Positions 39,296 through 51,111 of a stretch of DNA of 64,000 nucleotides are shown one piece after another. The notes under the pieces were generated by a model. The model searched no databases and was not told the origin of the DNA. It saw only the letters and a list, made by a program, of their open reading frames with translations. Origin of the DNA: Cristatella mucedo (lineage: Eukaryota; Bryozoa; Phylactolaemata; Cristatellidae); NCBI GenBank assembly GCA_009760855.2, contig WPIO01000008.1:5490001-5554000 (forward strand). The letters run 5' to 3'. A program made the translations under genes and the position numbers. Numbering within the stretch: the stretch's first letter is position 1; each line of letters starts with the position of its first letter.

Positions 39296-41195
39296 ATTAA
39301 TAATAATAACAATAATAGTGCACTTGATAAAGCGCCCTCAGAGAACTCAATATCTTTCTAAGCGCTTTACATTTGCTGCAAAGGGAAATGCAATTGAGTG
39401 GTAAGTAAAATCATGCCTGAAAAACGAACAAAATGAATAATATGGTTAGGGGTGACATGCACAGGATCAGCATGCAAATGTGGTTAGTGGCAGCATGCAC
39501 AGTGTCAGCACGCATAAGCACATCAAGGACGAATCACAGGGACCAACTAAATGCTGTCCTAAATAGGTGTTTTTAAGTTCCTTTTAAATGTGGTCAGGTC
39601 AGGGGATGTTCTGACGCAGGTCGGGAGGGAGTTCCACGCTTTGGGAGCATACGAACTGAATGCACGGTCTCCAAAGGATTTAAGGTTTGTACGAGGTATT
39701 TGTAGACTGTTGGATTCCGAAAAGCGGGTGGTACGATGCTTGGCCTGATGGGGGAGTATATCTGAGAGATATGCTGGAGCCATAGAATGGAGGGACCTAA
39801 AAGTGAGCGACAAAACCTTGAAGTCAATTCATTGGTTGACTGGTAGCCAGTGCAGGTCGGCGAGAAGTGGAGTAATGTGGCAACTTCGACGCTCACGACA
39901 GACAAGCCTGGCTGCGGAGTTTTGCACCAGCTGCAATCGCCTGATCGCACATGCCGGTAGGCCAATAAGCAGTGAGTTGCAGAAGTCGATACGAGATGTC
40001 ACGAATGCATGGACCAACTTAGATGTGGTATCCTTATCTAAACAAGCCCAAATTTCAGCAATATTATGAAGCTGAAAATGGACAGATTTGGCTGTGGAGC
40101 TGATATGGTCGTCTAAGGAGAGGTCGCTATGGAATATGACACCTAGATTTTGAGCTGATTCGACAGGAGATATGCTGGCAGAGCCAATTTTGAGAGAAAG
40201 CCTTTCCAATCTCTGAATCACACTGGGTTTGCCCATAACTAGTAAGTTAGTTTTGTCATCGTTTAGTTTTAGAAAATTTGCTGCCATCCATGTGCGGATG
40301 TCATCAATGCATGCAGCAAGTGAGTTTAGAGAATTTGAGGTGCTCGAAGGCTATGAGGGATCAAAGCAAAGGTAGAACTGAGCGTCATCCGCATAGAAGT
40401 GAAAGCCTAGATTGTGCTTGGCAGTCACATCAGCGAGAGGGAGAGTATAAACCGTGAAAAGAACCGGAACTAGCACGGAGCCCTGAGGTACTCCATATTT
40501 CAGAGGTACTTCAGATGATCTTTGTCCATTCACGGCAATACTCTGGAGTCACCCACTGAGGTAGGACCTGAACCATTGCAGAGCAGTGCCAGTGATGCCC
40601 AGGCGAGATGAGAGGCGCTCTATAAGAACTTTGCGATCGATAGTATCAAAAGCTGCTTAAAGATCGAGCAAAACAAGCAGAGACACTCTAACCATGTCTG
40701 CATTCCTAAGTAGGTCGTTGTACACCCTAAGCAATGCTGACTCTGTGGAGTGATTAGCTCTAAAGCCAGACTGGAACTTACTAGCAAGGTGTGAGGTTTC
40801 GATATATGAGTTCAGCTGGTCTGCCATGACCCGTTCCAGTGTCTTTGATAGGAATGGTAGAAGGGAGACTGGGCGGTAGTAGCTCATGTTATCTTGGTCT
40901 AGTGTCGCTTTCTTGAGAATTGGCCTGACTAGAGCTTTTTTGAAAGGTTTTTTGGACATGACCTGATGCTAATGACATATTAATGATGTTAGTTATGCAT
41001 GGCAGTAGCAGATCAATGTAACGTATGAGCAGGACAATGGGAATAGGGTCCAGAGGACTTGTTGTCTTCTTTGATTGAGATACGAACTTTAGGACTAGAT
41101 CACTAGTGACCTGCTTAAATGCAGACATTGAGCGAGGATTCCCAAGGCAAGCGTTAAGTCTGGCCGATGGAGTTACAACAGGCCTGATGACCACT
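39296..41195 (-). mobile_element. CR1/L2-like non-LTR retrotransposon, family 1, second copy
   Basis: Reading from high to low coordinates: a stretch before the polymerase (SPLDPIPIVLLIRYIDLLLP), the polymerase core, thumb and 3' untranslated region, with an AATAATAATA tail at 39.30 kb. It extends about 700 bp further 5' than the 7.9-kb copy. Motif A carries a stop (DL-stop-AAFDT, TAA for the Ser codon near 40.66 kb). Motif B is intact (GVPQGSVLVPVLF) and motif C is intact (YADD). A further stop and frameshifts lie near 40.35 and 40.93 kb. The element is dead. Confidence 0.85.
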
Positions 41196-41210
41196 AAATT
41201 AGAGAGATTG

Positions 41211-41367
41211 ACAGTGACGCATGTGGGGAGCTTGCTGAGCGGTTCGAGACAATGCTAGGAATACCAAACGAGCGGGTACTCAGCTCACAGTTCCAGCTCA
41301 ACGAGCAGCATCTGACCCGGCGGTTCCGGCCATGGTGGTGGCTACTGGGTGCTTTTCTTTTGTTAAT
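41211..41367 (+). other. Short coding-like stretch, unknown
   Basis: The frame is open from GACAGTGACG and reads ACGELAERFETMLGIP, SQFQLNEQHLTRRFRPWWW and on to a TGA. Composition is protein-like but there is no start, acceptor or donor I can defend. It could be a mobile-element fragment. Confidence 0.2.
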
Positions 41368-41817
41368 GCATAGTTCATGAATCTTAGCAACAACATTAAT
41401 ATCTAGGAATGCATTTGATCTACGATGACGAAGCGATAGCAGCTGCTGACAATCATAATTAACAAGCAGGTGACTAGCCGCCTGCGTAGCTAAGGCAGCC
41501 GCCGGCGTGGGAGACCCAGCAGCCCGAAGCGATTAGCGTTTAGATGTTCATAGGCACGTAATTTCTTACGAGCTACGGTCGAATAGCAATCAGAATAACT
41601 TTAAACAGGTCTTAGCTGTATCGTTTCCGCATACGATGTTCGCAAGAACTTCGATTTTCGGAAGAATTCTGCAACGAACACGAACGCATGTTCGAGAGAT
41701 CTATGTCAGGAGAATTGAATTGGCCTGCTCAGCATTTTTCCTTCGTTGAGATGTCAGGTGTGGCCAAATGCAGGTATACTCACATTCCATCCTGCCTGTA
41801 TTTGGCAGCGCTTTTAG

Positions 41818-42041
41818 TATTATTAGATGATCTCCTCCACGAAGATCTCGTGGACTTGAGTCGTAGTGTTTCTCACATATGCGAGCGGCACACCTCCGAG
41901 TCGCTTCGCATGTTTGTAACTCCGAGTATATTGCTCCAAGTTTGTATTGCTAAACAAGTGCCATCTTGCCAAGTAGATGACGTGTCAACGACCCGGTATT
42001 CTAACCAGCTATTTATGATGCATGCCCGAATCTGTTCCTAA
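41818..42041 (+). pseudogene. F: six-Cys exon lacking Cys2 and Cys3
   Basis: The acceptor GCAGCGCTTTTAG is followed in phase 1 by an acidic 20-residue leader. The cysteine frame follows with exact family spacing but two replacements: C1-X7-Leu-X7-Ile-X4-C4-X7-C5-X21-C6. The segment CIAKQVPSC matches CMAEVAPSC of gene B, and the C-terminus RICS-stop parallels YICEQRI-stop. The stop (TAA 42039-42041) comes two codons after Cys6, and no GT donor lies at the usual place. No signal-peptide exon was found; the 39.3-41.2 kb retrotransposon lies in the way. It may be a decayed copy or a four-cysteine variant. Confidence 0.4.
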
Positions 42042-42944
42042 TTGATTTTACGCTAGCCATCAGTTCAATCTGAGGCCACTCGTTTGATAAGCTTGTTGGC
42101 AGCTAGGTGGCCCTTACCAAGTAAGATGGCCTCGCTAAAAGTGCTGACTTGAGAGTCTAGCTTGGATGTTGACAAGCTATTCGAGGCGATTCGGTCAACC
42201 TAGGAGCTAGCTAGCAGATGGTGGTCGTGACTGGCTTTTCGGGCGACTGACCGACCAGCGGTCGTCGAGACGAACCACAGCCGGCCTTCGTAGCACTCGG
42301 AAGCGAAAGCGAAACCTCGTCCCTTCGCCCAAAGCCTGAGGCTCCCTGCGGTCCTAGCTCAGCAGCTGCTGCATTTCCGCCGCCATTTGTCAATTGCTCC
42401 GATCCATTAAGGCAAGCCAGCAGCTGCTACTTGTGCCAATCACTTGCTGATGACCGGCGGCTTTTTCAGATTAATCTAGCTTATGCATTTGCCTATCAAT
42501 AAGCTATAAGCTCAAAGATTGGCGTTGGCTACTATATTCAGTTGCTGGAGAGGAAACTGGGCAACAGGTTACAAACAGAATTCAATAGAGGTGAGCACGA
42601 AGCTTCAATCCATCACGGGTGTGCTTGCGAACAGGCTAGTAGTTCATCCTACCTCGGGGCGTCGTAGTGACCATTAGTCATCCAGTTGAGCCACCGAAAG
42701 GGGAGCTTGCCTTAAGAATTTGGATTAGAAACTAACCATGGTGATAACTGGAATCAACAGCTGACAGATCCAGAGGGTTTTTGACGTCCTTAAAATAGAT
42801 TGGGAGCTATCACACAACAAATAGCATAGCCTCATTGGCCAAAGGCTTTGAGATATGCTATCTTTGCCAGCATGTAGTTCAAAAACACACACCCTTGTAG
42901 TTACGATAGAAAAGCTATGAAACGAGCAAGCATTATTGCATAAG

Positions 42945-43130
42945 GTGAGCCGTGATGGCACGCTAGGTAAGGCGGTGGCTTTTCACGACCTCGGCCCCGA
43001 GGTCATGAATTCGAATCCTGTGGTGGGTGACCCTATATCGCTGCTGCAAGCGGTGATGATAGCCGTATAGGTTCTTCTGTCACGATACAAAAGAGGTTGG
43101 TAAATCAGCTAGTATTTTTTTTTATTTTTT
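42945..43130 (+). mobile_element. tRNA-derived SINE
   Basis: AGCCGTGATGGCACGCTAGG (A-box region), CGAGGTCATGAATTCGAATC (B-box with one change), body GATAGCCGTATAGGTTCTTC and TCTGTCACGATACAAAAG, ending ATCAGCTAG before a T-rich run. Confidence 0.7.
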
Positions 43131-44120
43131 ACTAACGTAAAATACTTAATTTAGATGTATAAAGGCTTACATTAAATTATTCGAATACATATAGCTAGCC
43201 CTGAAGAACTAAAAGTGTAAATAGAATGGAACAGTTCAGAAATAAGTTTGACCACTCAGCACTTGCATGTCTTTCCTTAACAATCCTGAAGCATTCTCTG
43301 AGTATTGAGTTTAACAGCTAGTCAATGCAAGTAACGCAGAGATCATACATAACATGCGTACTACAAAACGGATGTGACCTATGACTATGCCAGTGTCCAC
43401 CGCCATATCAGCCAAATGTGGTTCAGCTTATTAAAACTTATTCATCTTTCGTCTACGAACGGCATCGAGTTCGAAGTACCGCAAAGATGCCCTCTTTTGC
43501 ATTCACTAGTCGCTAGAAAGAGATAGAGTTATCTGAGTTCACTCTGTAAATGCATTATTATTTCTATATCCTTATGACGAGATAGAAATGGCTTGAGAAA
43601 CATCTGATGATATCATCACACATTTTATATCTACGTACAGTCACCGCTCACGTGATGTGACCGACTTGCGATTTCCGCAGCCTTGTCATAGCGGGCATGG
43701 CTTGCCCCAACCTAAAAGTCTAGGCTCCGCCACTGGATACCTTAATACATTCAGCAGAAGAGGGCTAGGAATTCATACACTGCATACTGCTGTGAAGCTT
43801 GTTTCTCATGACCTGAAAGCAAGTCATTCACCACTCAAGGCTCTCAAGACGACTGCTGCAAATTGTGCTTATGGGTGATGATACTGTTTGAGTTATCGAA
43901 AACCAATAGACAAGCTTAAAATAGATTGTTTACCTTAATGTGCCGCTCAGATAGCTCATTGTCATTAATACTGTCTAAAAGTATCAAAAGACAAGGTGGT
44001 GCTTCGTGCAGCCGCTAACTCAGTTGGTATGTGAATATTGCCTGAATCAATGGACAGGAAGTGACTCAATTGGGTCACAATAACAAGTCCCAATCTGCCA
44101 CCAGCTGAATGGGAAAGTGG
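43131..44120. other. No supported gene
   Basis: A faint L2-type tail (GTCGCTAGAAAGAGATAGAG, TGCATTATTATTT) lies at 43.50-43.56 kb. Otherwise nothing is recognised. Confidence 0.3.
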
Positions 44121-44124
<4 letters not shown>

Positions 44125-44174
<50 letters not shown>

Positions 44175-44269
44175 TATGCATATATATATATATATATGCA
44201 TATGCATATACATATATATGTGTGTATACATATATATGAATGTGCATATATATATATATATGAATATGC

Positions 44270-44300
<31 letters not shown>

Positions 44301-44318
44301 CATATTCATATATATATT
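44125..44318. repeat. (TA)n and mixed TA/TG/CA microsatellite
   Basis: About 23 TA units to 44171, then interspersed ATATGCATATATATAT-type blocks and a (GT)n run near 44285-44300. Confidence 0.9.
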
Positions 44319-44354
44319 ATCCCTACTTTTATTAGCAATTATAGAAGAATTAAA

Positions 44355-44530
44355 TATCTACATAAAACTCATTTATATAGTGCTCTAAGAGATCTTACTC
44401 TCTACTCTAGTCAGGCACTTCACATATGCCACAGGGCTCGAGCTCACTACCTCGGTCATAAAATATATTAACCCAGACCTCCCTAGAGGCGAGCGACTTA
44501 AGCACTGGGCTAAACCTGTGCTAAACCAGG
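44355..44530 (-). mobile_element. SINE with L2-type tail
   Basis: The minus strand starts GGTTTAGCCCAGTGCTTAAG (tRNA-like head), continues with GAGCTCGAGCCCTGTGGC, and ends GAAGTGCCTGACTAGAG ... GAGCACTATATAAATGAG, the standard CR1/L2-type 3' end. Confidence 0.55.
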
Positions 44531-45497
44531 CTATGCATCCGTGCAGCTGTGACCATCACCCACTGCATTGGCTCACTACATTGTCTCCAAGAGCAGCAAG
44601 CGCCTATTATGATTTACGAAATGATCTCATCAAAATGATATTTACTATGTAGAGTTCCTGTGAATTTAAACGAGTGGTAGAAATCCTTTCAGCTTATTTT
44701 AAATTCTTACTTCGATGATTCAAGAGATACGCATATTTCAACTAGTTCAGAGCTGCCTGTGGGTACGTGTGGCAGTCGATTCCATCTCATATGGCTATGA
44801 CGAATAGCATAGGGGTCAGGAAAGTCCCTGCTCTGTTTTCAAACACGCAAGGCCTACAAAGGAAGATGTTTGATCACATGGCCGAGGTGAGCCAACGTCA
44901 AAACCTTCATTTACACCCAGGGGCCACAAACGGATGGTGTAGGTGAATGCTCTCCTGATGGCAGAGCGGGTTGTTGCGATAGCAAATCAGCGATGCAGAA
45001 GCTATTAATGGAAATTTGCCAAAGGACCCAGCATGGAGTGGCCCAACGTGCTGGGATGGCTTCTACAGGCGTCGGGGCTTATGGAAAGCTGACCCACGCT
45101 CTGCAGATGTCACCAGTCTTCCCGTCCATTCGTTTCTTCTGATTAAACGAATATGAGAGAACTAGTAGCGTTGTTATTCGGCTCCTGTGTCTAATCAATT
45201 GCACGTACTCCTTACACTGTCGCTGGCAGAAGACACGTCGACGGTAGCCATTTTCAAGACCAAGGGTAAGATGTGGCACTTGATAGGACCAAGCAACTTC
45301 TTTTGAGGCCGGGCACGTGACCTCCACAAGCTTGACTACCAATAAATAACTAGAGCTCGGAGATCGATTACGACACGATACTAGCCCCAGGGTAGGTCGG
45401 GGGATTTCCTTTCCCTGTACTGGGCCAATTGCTGTGCTCACCTGATCTAGCCATTACCCAATTACGTAATGCTACGATGCCTCGCCGATTTCGTCTG

Positions 45498-45505
45498 TAT
45501 AAATA
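45498..45505 (+). promoter_or_regulatory. TATA box of gene C
   Basis: TATAAATA lies 72 bp before the ATG at 45570. TTCATTCACC, an initiator-like start, lies about 35-40 bp downstream. Confidence 0.55.
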
Positions 45506-45569
45506 GCTGGAGGCATTCTTTTCTCCTCGTGTATTCATTCACCTTCGCTCCACAGGACCAGCATAGCTG

Positions 45570-45672
45570 ATGCGCTCAATCAGCTCGGCCATGTCGGCAG
45601 CTACGAGAATAGCTCTCATTGTGGCTCTCCTGGCGTCCACGACAGTCATTTCCATCGAGGCGTGTAACAGAG
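45570..45672 (+). CDS. Gene C exon 1: signal peptide
   Basis: The ATG at 45570 gives 34 codons plus one base. A second in-frame ATG lies at 45591. The product starts MRSISSAMSAATRIALIVAL and has a clear hydrophobic core, with likely cleavage just before EACNR. The exon ends TGTAACAGAG/GTGAGT, a perfect donor in phase 1. It is preceded by a TATA box. A near-identical copy of this exon lies at 33.06 kb (pseudogene D). The cysteine in EACNR has a counterpart in gene E (AHCQR) at the same place, two residues before the junction. Confidence 0.7.
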
Positions 45673-45991
45673 GTGAGTTCTCTGTGACTGCATTTTGCGC
45701 CTTGAAGGCAGCAGATACGCGCAGTACGCGGATTTTTGCTTAGTCAATAATACAAATATTCAGTGGTAGCTGCCATGTTGAGGAGGCTAAGTTTGCTGTG
45801 AAGCTACTTGCATCGGTGTCCAACGTTTAAAGAAAATGGCAGAAGGGGTGCAAATCTCAGGTTTAATGCATGTCAGACTTTTTTATAGGCTGGCAAGTTT
45901 TAGCCTCTCCGCAGGCTATCTCTTCAATTCTTTCAACTAGTAGGCAGCGACGGCGGCACGGCTCTCGAAGCTTCAGACGTAACTAAAAGAT

Positions 45992-45993
<2 letters not shown>

Positions 45994-46058
<65 letters not shown>
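45994..46058. repeat. (TC)n microsatellite in intron 1 of gene C
   Basis: About 32 uninterrupted TC units. Confidence 0.95.
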
Positions 46059-46060
<2 letters not shown>

Positions 46061-46618
46061 ATAATAAACACGGGTCTAGGTAGCCATTCTTATAGATCTG
46101 CCTTTCCTTACTACCTGATTGTCGCTAGGGGGTGGCCGACGAAGGGTCCAGTCGAAAAGAGTCCTCGTTTCTATCGCCACTATTTACTGACTACTGTTGC
46201 ATGCTTGCAGGCGGATTACCTGATTACAGTTCTGTAGCTCTAAGAAACACCTTGTGGTGACCACAAGCAGCTGCTTATTGCATAAGTCTTTTCTCACTCT
46301 CCTCCAGTTTAAGGCATTGTCCGTATCGTCTTGATGAAAGCTAATGAGCCCCCTTCCCCAACAACTATCCCGGAATGAGAGCTGAACGGGCTGTGCTTAC
46401 ACACGCTGATACTGTGCCTGCTATACTTGACCAGTCGCATGCTTCTTTTCCTGTACATTTAAAGTGAATAGACTGTAAAGGGATTTAGTTCCCTCAAGGT
46501 GCCATGCAAATTTCAAAGGACGAAGAGTGAAGCCATTATTTTCATGAAAGGGAAGCAAGAGCAGCGACGTTTAAAAAATTATGGCGAGCTATCGTCGAGA
46601 TTCATTTGCCCGACACAC

Positions 46619-46640
46619 CCACACACACACACACACACAC
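46619..46640. repeat. (CA)n microsatellite in intron 1 of gene C
   Basis: About 11 CA units. Confidence 0.85.
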
Positions 46641-47497
46641 GCGCCAAGCCGTTGCTCGTCGCCTGAAAGTATTAAAGGATTTCGTCATTGTCCTATGGCC
46701 GCCGCTAATCTTCTTTACCGCCACTTATCCTCAAATGAAATCTTTGGCCAACCTTAGCTCAGGCTTCCCTGATCGATGATACGGCTATGGATATAGATAC
46801 GATTATGGCCCAGGTATTCGCCCACTCCAATAGGGCGGGTGTAGAGGCGCATGCCCGCCCTGGCCTCTCCACCGCTTACGATTACGAGTATCATAATTTC
46901 CGGCATGACTAAGAAACTTGTTTCCCAGCATAACTAAGAAATTTGTTTACTTTGTATGGTGCCTCTCGAGAGGGCCAAGTTGTAGAAACTTCTTCAGAAG
47001 CTTGCTCTTTTTTTAGATAAGAGTGGTGATGCTATAAGTAGGGACACTTTCATAAAAATGATCGACAGAATTGCCACCAGAGAAATGAACCAGAGAGTGT
47101 ATTATATTGCCATTGGCTAGCCCATCATGCTTTGTCCAAAAGCAGCCAAATGGCGGTGAGTCCTGTCCTTTATGGTACCTGCTAGCGAGCCCCTTGGTGT
47201 TTGCTTTCACGTTTTCTATTCCCATAGTTTTCCGTAGATTCCAGACGTGCCGATGGGCCAATGCGGACAGCCCAGCGAGCTTTTAGCCAGGAAGCCCTCG
47301 AATCATGCTCGAATGCCAAGGTCGCCTCGTTGCCCAGAAGCGAAGAAGGCCCTTCGGTGGCCGTTGCTGCATTTCTCGCGACAGCAGCAGGCTAATCTCT
47401 GCTCACCGCTCACTTTGGCACGCAAGGGCCATCTGACCTGCCATTGCGGAACGTGCATTGGGCGAGACAGGCTGCGAACGACTTTCAATTTTTACAG

Positions 47498-47678
47498 TGC
47501 CTCCTCCTCCAGAGCCTGTCACCGGATGCGACTACGCCATCAGCTACTGTCACGAACGGTACACTCTCTCCTGCTCGCGGCTGAAGTGCCTGGAATCGGC
47601 AAGAAACGTCTGCTCGGTAGTTTCTGAAGAAAGCAAATTTGAGCACCGTCTTAATTTACACCGGGAACGATGCGGAGA
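47498..47678 (+). CDS. Gene C exon 2: six-Cys peptide
   Basis: The acceptor TTTCAATTTTTACAG precedes TGCCTCC (phase 1, matching exon 1). A proline run (VPPPPEPVTG) leads into cysteines spaced C-X6-C-X7-C-X4-C-X7-C-X19-C (CDYAISYC, CSRLKCLESARNVC). The donor is TGCGGAGA/GTGAGT (phase 2); if unspliced, the frame stops at TGA (47680-47682), one residue later. Predicted product: a secreted peptide of about 65 mature residues up to this point, with an additional cysteine near its N-terminus. The C5-C6 segment is highly charged and helix-prone. This is the best-preserved member of the cluster. No family is recognised; signalling, defensive or venom-like roles are all possible and none is shown. Confidence 0.65.
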
Positions 47679-47829
47679 GTGAGTGCGTCTGCTAATACAA
47701 ATATTTTTTTTTCTCTTGCCTTTATCCCATTACTGTTCTGTGCACAGTAAACTACTATTTAAGATCTAGTTAGGATCTCATATAAACCAAAATTTCTATT
47801 TCGCATAGGCAAGCCAGACCACGATAATG

Positions 47830-48075
47830 ATTTATAATTTGCTAGTTTCCATTTCACGGCAGACAAGTCTAGCTGCAGAATTTCGCATCAAGTGAAAGCA
47901 TTTCGCTTCGTGGGCCGAAAGATCTGCGAGTAGTAAGCTGCGAAAATCTAGACGAGATGTCACAAATGCATGTACCAGTTTGGCTGCAGTATCGTTATCT
48001 AAGCAAGCTCGAATTTTCATTATCTAAGCAAGCTCGAATTATTTCTGCGAAGTTACGTAGCTGAATGTAAGCAAA
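47830..48075 (-). mobile_element. Family-1 element fragment
   Basis: The minus strand reads KIRACLDNDTAAKLVHAFVT and MRNSAARLVCRE, matching the family-1 polymerase tail with substitutions. It lies in the presumed intron 2 of gene C. Confidence 0.65.
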
Positions 48076-49101
48076 TTTGACTTTAGGTAGAATGTGGTCA
48101 TGTGGTAGTGTAATGTTACTTATGAACAGGCCAACCTAAATAGCATGCTGGGGCTACTTGCATTGACAACTGCAATAGTCAGAGATATAGTCGGTCGTCA
48201 CATGGACATGAGGCGGGACTGATGTGAAAAGACCAAAAACCGGTGCCAATATCAAGGTGAAATTCTCTATGTAAAACTTATGAGAGACTTTTTATTTAAC
48301 AAATACGTTGATAAGCTCTGAGATCCAGACTTAATAATATTTATTGGTAGTAATTAAGGACATACCACGATTGTAGTCTTACTTGGTACTACGTTCATTT
48401 TGATTACCGCAGGAATAGGTTTCCATTGACTTTTTCTTTATTTCAAACTAAAAACAATAAGAACTTGTAGTCTTAATGCTTCAGATAAACTCTTCTGAAA
48501 AATGCATGGAGGAGTAAAACCTAAACCTTGTAACGCCCGACTCATTTAAATATTAATGCCATGTATCTCAAAATAGCTTTAGTCAAGCATAACCTTGTGG
48601 TAATTTCAAATGAGGTACGAGATTTTCGGGTTGGTTCGGCCAAGGCTGTCTACTTAGCAATAGCAGTCTGTCCAATATCTGCGCTTTTGTTTGGTTGGTA
48701 ACATTGACTCGTCTTATAAGATTTCTTTATTTAATTTTTAGTGCACCACAAACTGGAGTCGATTTGAAGATGCCAGGCTAGAGTTCCAAAGAAATATTGA
48801 ATCATTTAATAACATACATCTATGAGCAGCATTTACGTGCATTTATAGACCTTCGAATTCTTGCTCTACCTTCGGTGAGATGCATATGCGCACGTTTACA
48901 GACTTTCGAATGTCGGAGTTGATATGGGGGCTGTCGGAGTAAAGTGGAAATTATTGTCATCATTTAATACATATGATTAATTGTTGCATACAATTCTTTT
49001 TGTCCTCTGCCTTTTGTTATGAGTCAGTTAATGACATTCTTCACGCGAGAAGGGGGATTTGATCAAACACTACTAATATCCATTAACCTACCCTTTTTCA
49101 G

Positions 49102-49193
49102 AAACTCGCTTTTGCACACGCAAAATGAGACCGGATCATTGGAGCTCATTTATCTAAAGTATTGGGGCTCAAAGCTGATCAACATACCACACG
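49102..49193 (+). CDS. Gene C candidate exon 3
   Basis: A strong acceptor (TTAACCTACCCTTTTTCAG) is followed by AAACTCGC. Entered in phase 2, as the exon 2 donor requires, the frame is open for 34 codons (NSLLHTQNETGSLELIY, then LKYWGSKLINIPH). A donor CACG/GTAATA follows at 49194 in phase 1; read through, it stops at TAG 49205-49207. The 1.4-kb intron would contain the family-1 fragment at 47.9 kb. Support is acceptor quality plus phase agreement only. Confidence 0.3.
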
Positions 49194-49689
49194 GTAATAT
49201 GACATAGCAGGTGCATCAGGGAAATCGAGCAAAGTGAATGATTTATAAAGATGGCCATCTGGTTGACCATTGCCAAGGTCATGGCCCGTATTAGCTCCTG
49301 GCCACTACTCGTGTTACAACTGTTAGACGTTAAAGAGGGGGGAGCATTCGCCTGTGGTAGAGATATCACTCATTAGGTTAGCTGAAACTAAAAGATACGT
49401 GAACATACCTTAGGCCTCAACAGTTAATGGCCTGACAACTTCAGCCAAGATTTTTCATGAAAGACGTTTAATGAAATTAGCATCCTAATACGAGTCATCG
49501 TGATATTATGTAGTAATTTAATGCCTTTTGAATAGGCAATATTTTATTCCGCAGCCAAACAATGCTGTTCACAAGTAGCACCAGGCAAAGCGTAAGAAAC
49601 GTGTCAACTCAAGCCCTAAAGCCCAACTGACTCACCATTACGCGAGAGGATTTTTAAGCCGCCTAGCCGTAGGTTTTTACGTAACCGGA

Positions 49690-49885
49690 TCTTGATCACT
49701 TACATTGAGGACCAGGGATGTGTAAACGAACTGAAGACCTGGCGGTATCCAAAGGATCTGAGGTTCGTGCGAGGCAGAGCTAAGCGATTGAAATCAGAAC
49801 AGCTGACGATACGTTGCCTAGGCTTGGTGGGGAGCATTGTTCTGATAGCTAGGCTGGAGCCAGAAAACGTAGGGACGTAACAGAA
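49690..49885 (-). mobile_element. Family-1 element fragment
   Basis: CCAAAGGATCTGAGGTTCGT and GGCTGGAGCCAGAAAACGTAG align with the minus-strand family-1 copy at 39.65-39.80 kb (CCAAAGGATTTAAGGTTTGT; GCTGGAGCCATAGAATG). Confidence 0.6.
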
Positions 49886-50324
49886 TCCCGACGTCTTCTT
49901 TTTATTACAGTAATCAGACTTCATCTTTCTATCTTTTCCTTGTCTCCTTTCGCCACTTGATTTAAAAGAAATTGCGGAAATGTGGTACCTTCAATTTCAA
50001 TTTTGATACTGCCATGCGGAGCACCGCAGCACATGGCAGTGGCGGCTCAAGCTGGCAATGCCACGCAGTCCTGAATCTCAATACAGTACTTGGGAACCGG
50101 TTGGATAAAAACCTACGACTTGAATGAGCACACAATTCTAACTCAAATTATAGTCAGTCCGTTGTACTTTTTAAAAGTGAGATTGTGTCCTCCATGACCG
50201 GTGCTGGACGCCAGTGGCCCTGTATAGCTGTCAAATAGAGGGTCCATCGTTAAGGATATTAAAGCACGAGCTCAATTACTACCAGGTTCGGATAACTGCC
50301 ATGCATGCCTGCGTGTGTCGAGGT

Positions 50325-50500
50325 GAGCCGTGATGGCGTACTAGGTAATGCGGTTGTTTTCATGACTTCGGTCCCGAGGTCGTGGGTTCAAATACTGCAG
50401 CGGGCGATCCTTTATTTCCGCTTTAAGTGTTTGCGATTGCCGTTAAGGCTCTTCTGTTGCAATTTCTTAAGATGCTGTTAAATCAGCCAGTATATATGTG
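50325..50500 (+). mobile_element. tRNA-derived SINE
   Basis: GAGCCGTGATGGCGTACTAG (A-box region), GTCGTGGGTTCAAATACTGC (B-box), body GATTGCCGTTAAGGCTCTTC and TCTGTTGC, ATCAGCCAG, leading into a (GT)-rich tract at 50.50-50.58 kb. Confidence 0.7.
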
Positions 50501-51111
50501 TTTGTATGCGTGTGTGCGCACATGCCTGCGCGTGTGTGTGTGTGTTTGTGTGTGTGCGCACGTGCGCGTGTGTGTTTCCTCGGTGACTCGTTGTCGGCGC
50601 AGCGAGGCATCAGCTCTACATGTATTTTCGACACTCGTCTATAAAGACTAGCAACTTTACGAGCGCTCTTTGTGTGGTCTGCGGATTCAAATGAGAAACT
50701 AATTGTGAGAAAAATGCTGCTTGTCAGACTTCAAGGACTGCGGCCAACGTTTGACATGTTGCGTTCTACCGATATCCAAAATAGCTAGAGCAACGCTGAA
50801 TTAATACTAGCTCAACAGCGTGATCAATAGGCGTGACTTGATGTCACTGGCCTCGGCAAGTCACCTGAGGATGGATGTGTCTCCTTCGGCAGTGCCTCGT
50901 GGATCAAGCGCTGGACTGCTCTAGTTTTACGTGTACAGTGCTCTTTTCAATAAGCTGAAAAGACCTCACGTTTAAAGCGCTAGCAGCCTGCAATTGCTGT
51001 TTACGACCCGCTAGATCCTCAAAAATTGAACGGAAATATTGCTGGAGCTGACTGCCAGAGATAACTGTAACTTCACTATCCGCCAAAAAGGAGCTGCTCT
51101 GCCAGGTTTCC

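Noticed and set aside
45079-45441. 120-codon minus-strand frame just upstream of gene C
   Set aside because: No recognisable motif and no splice or promoter context; left uncalled.
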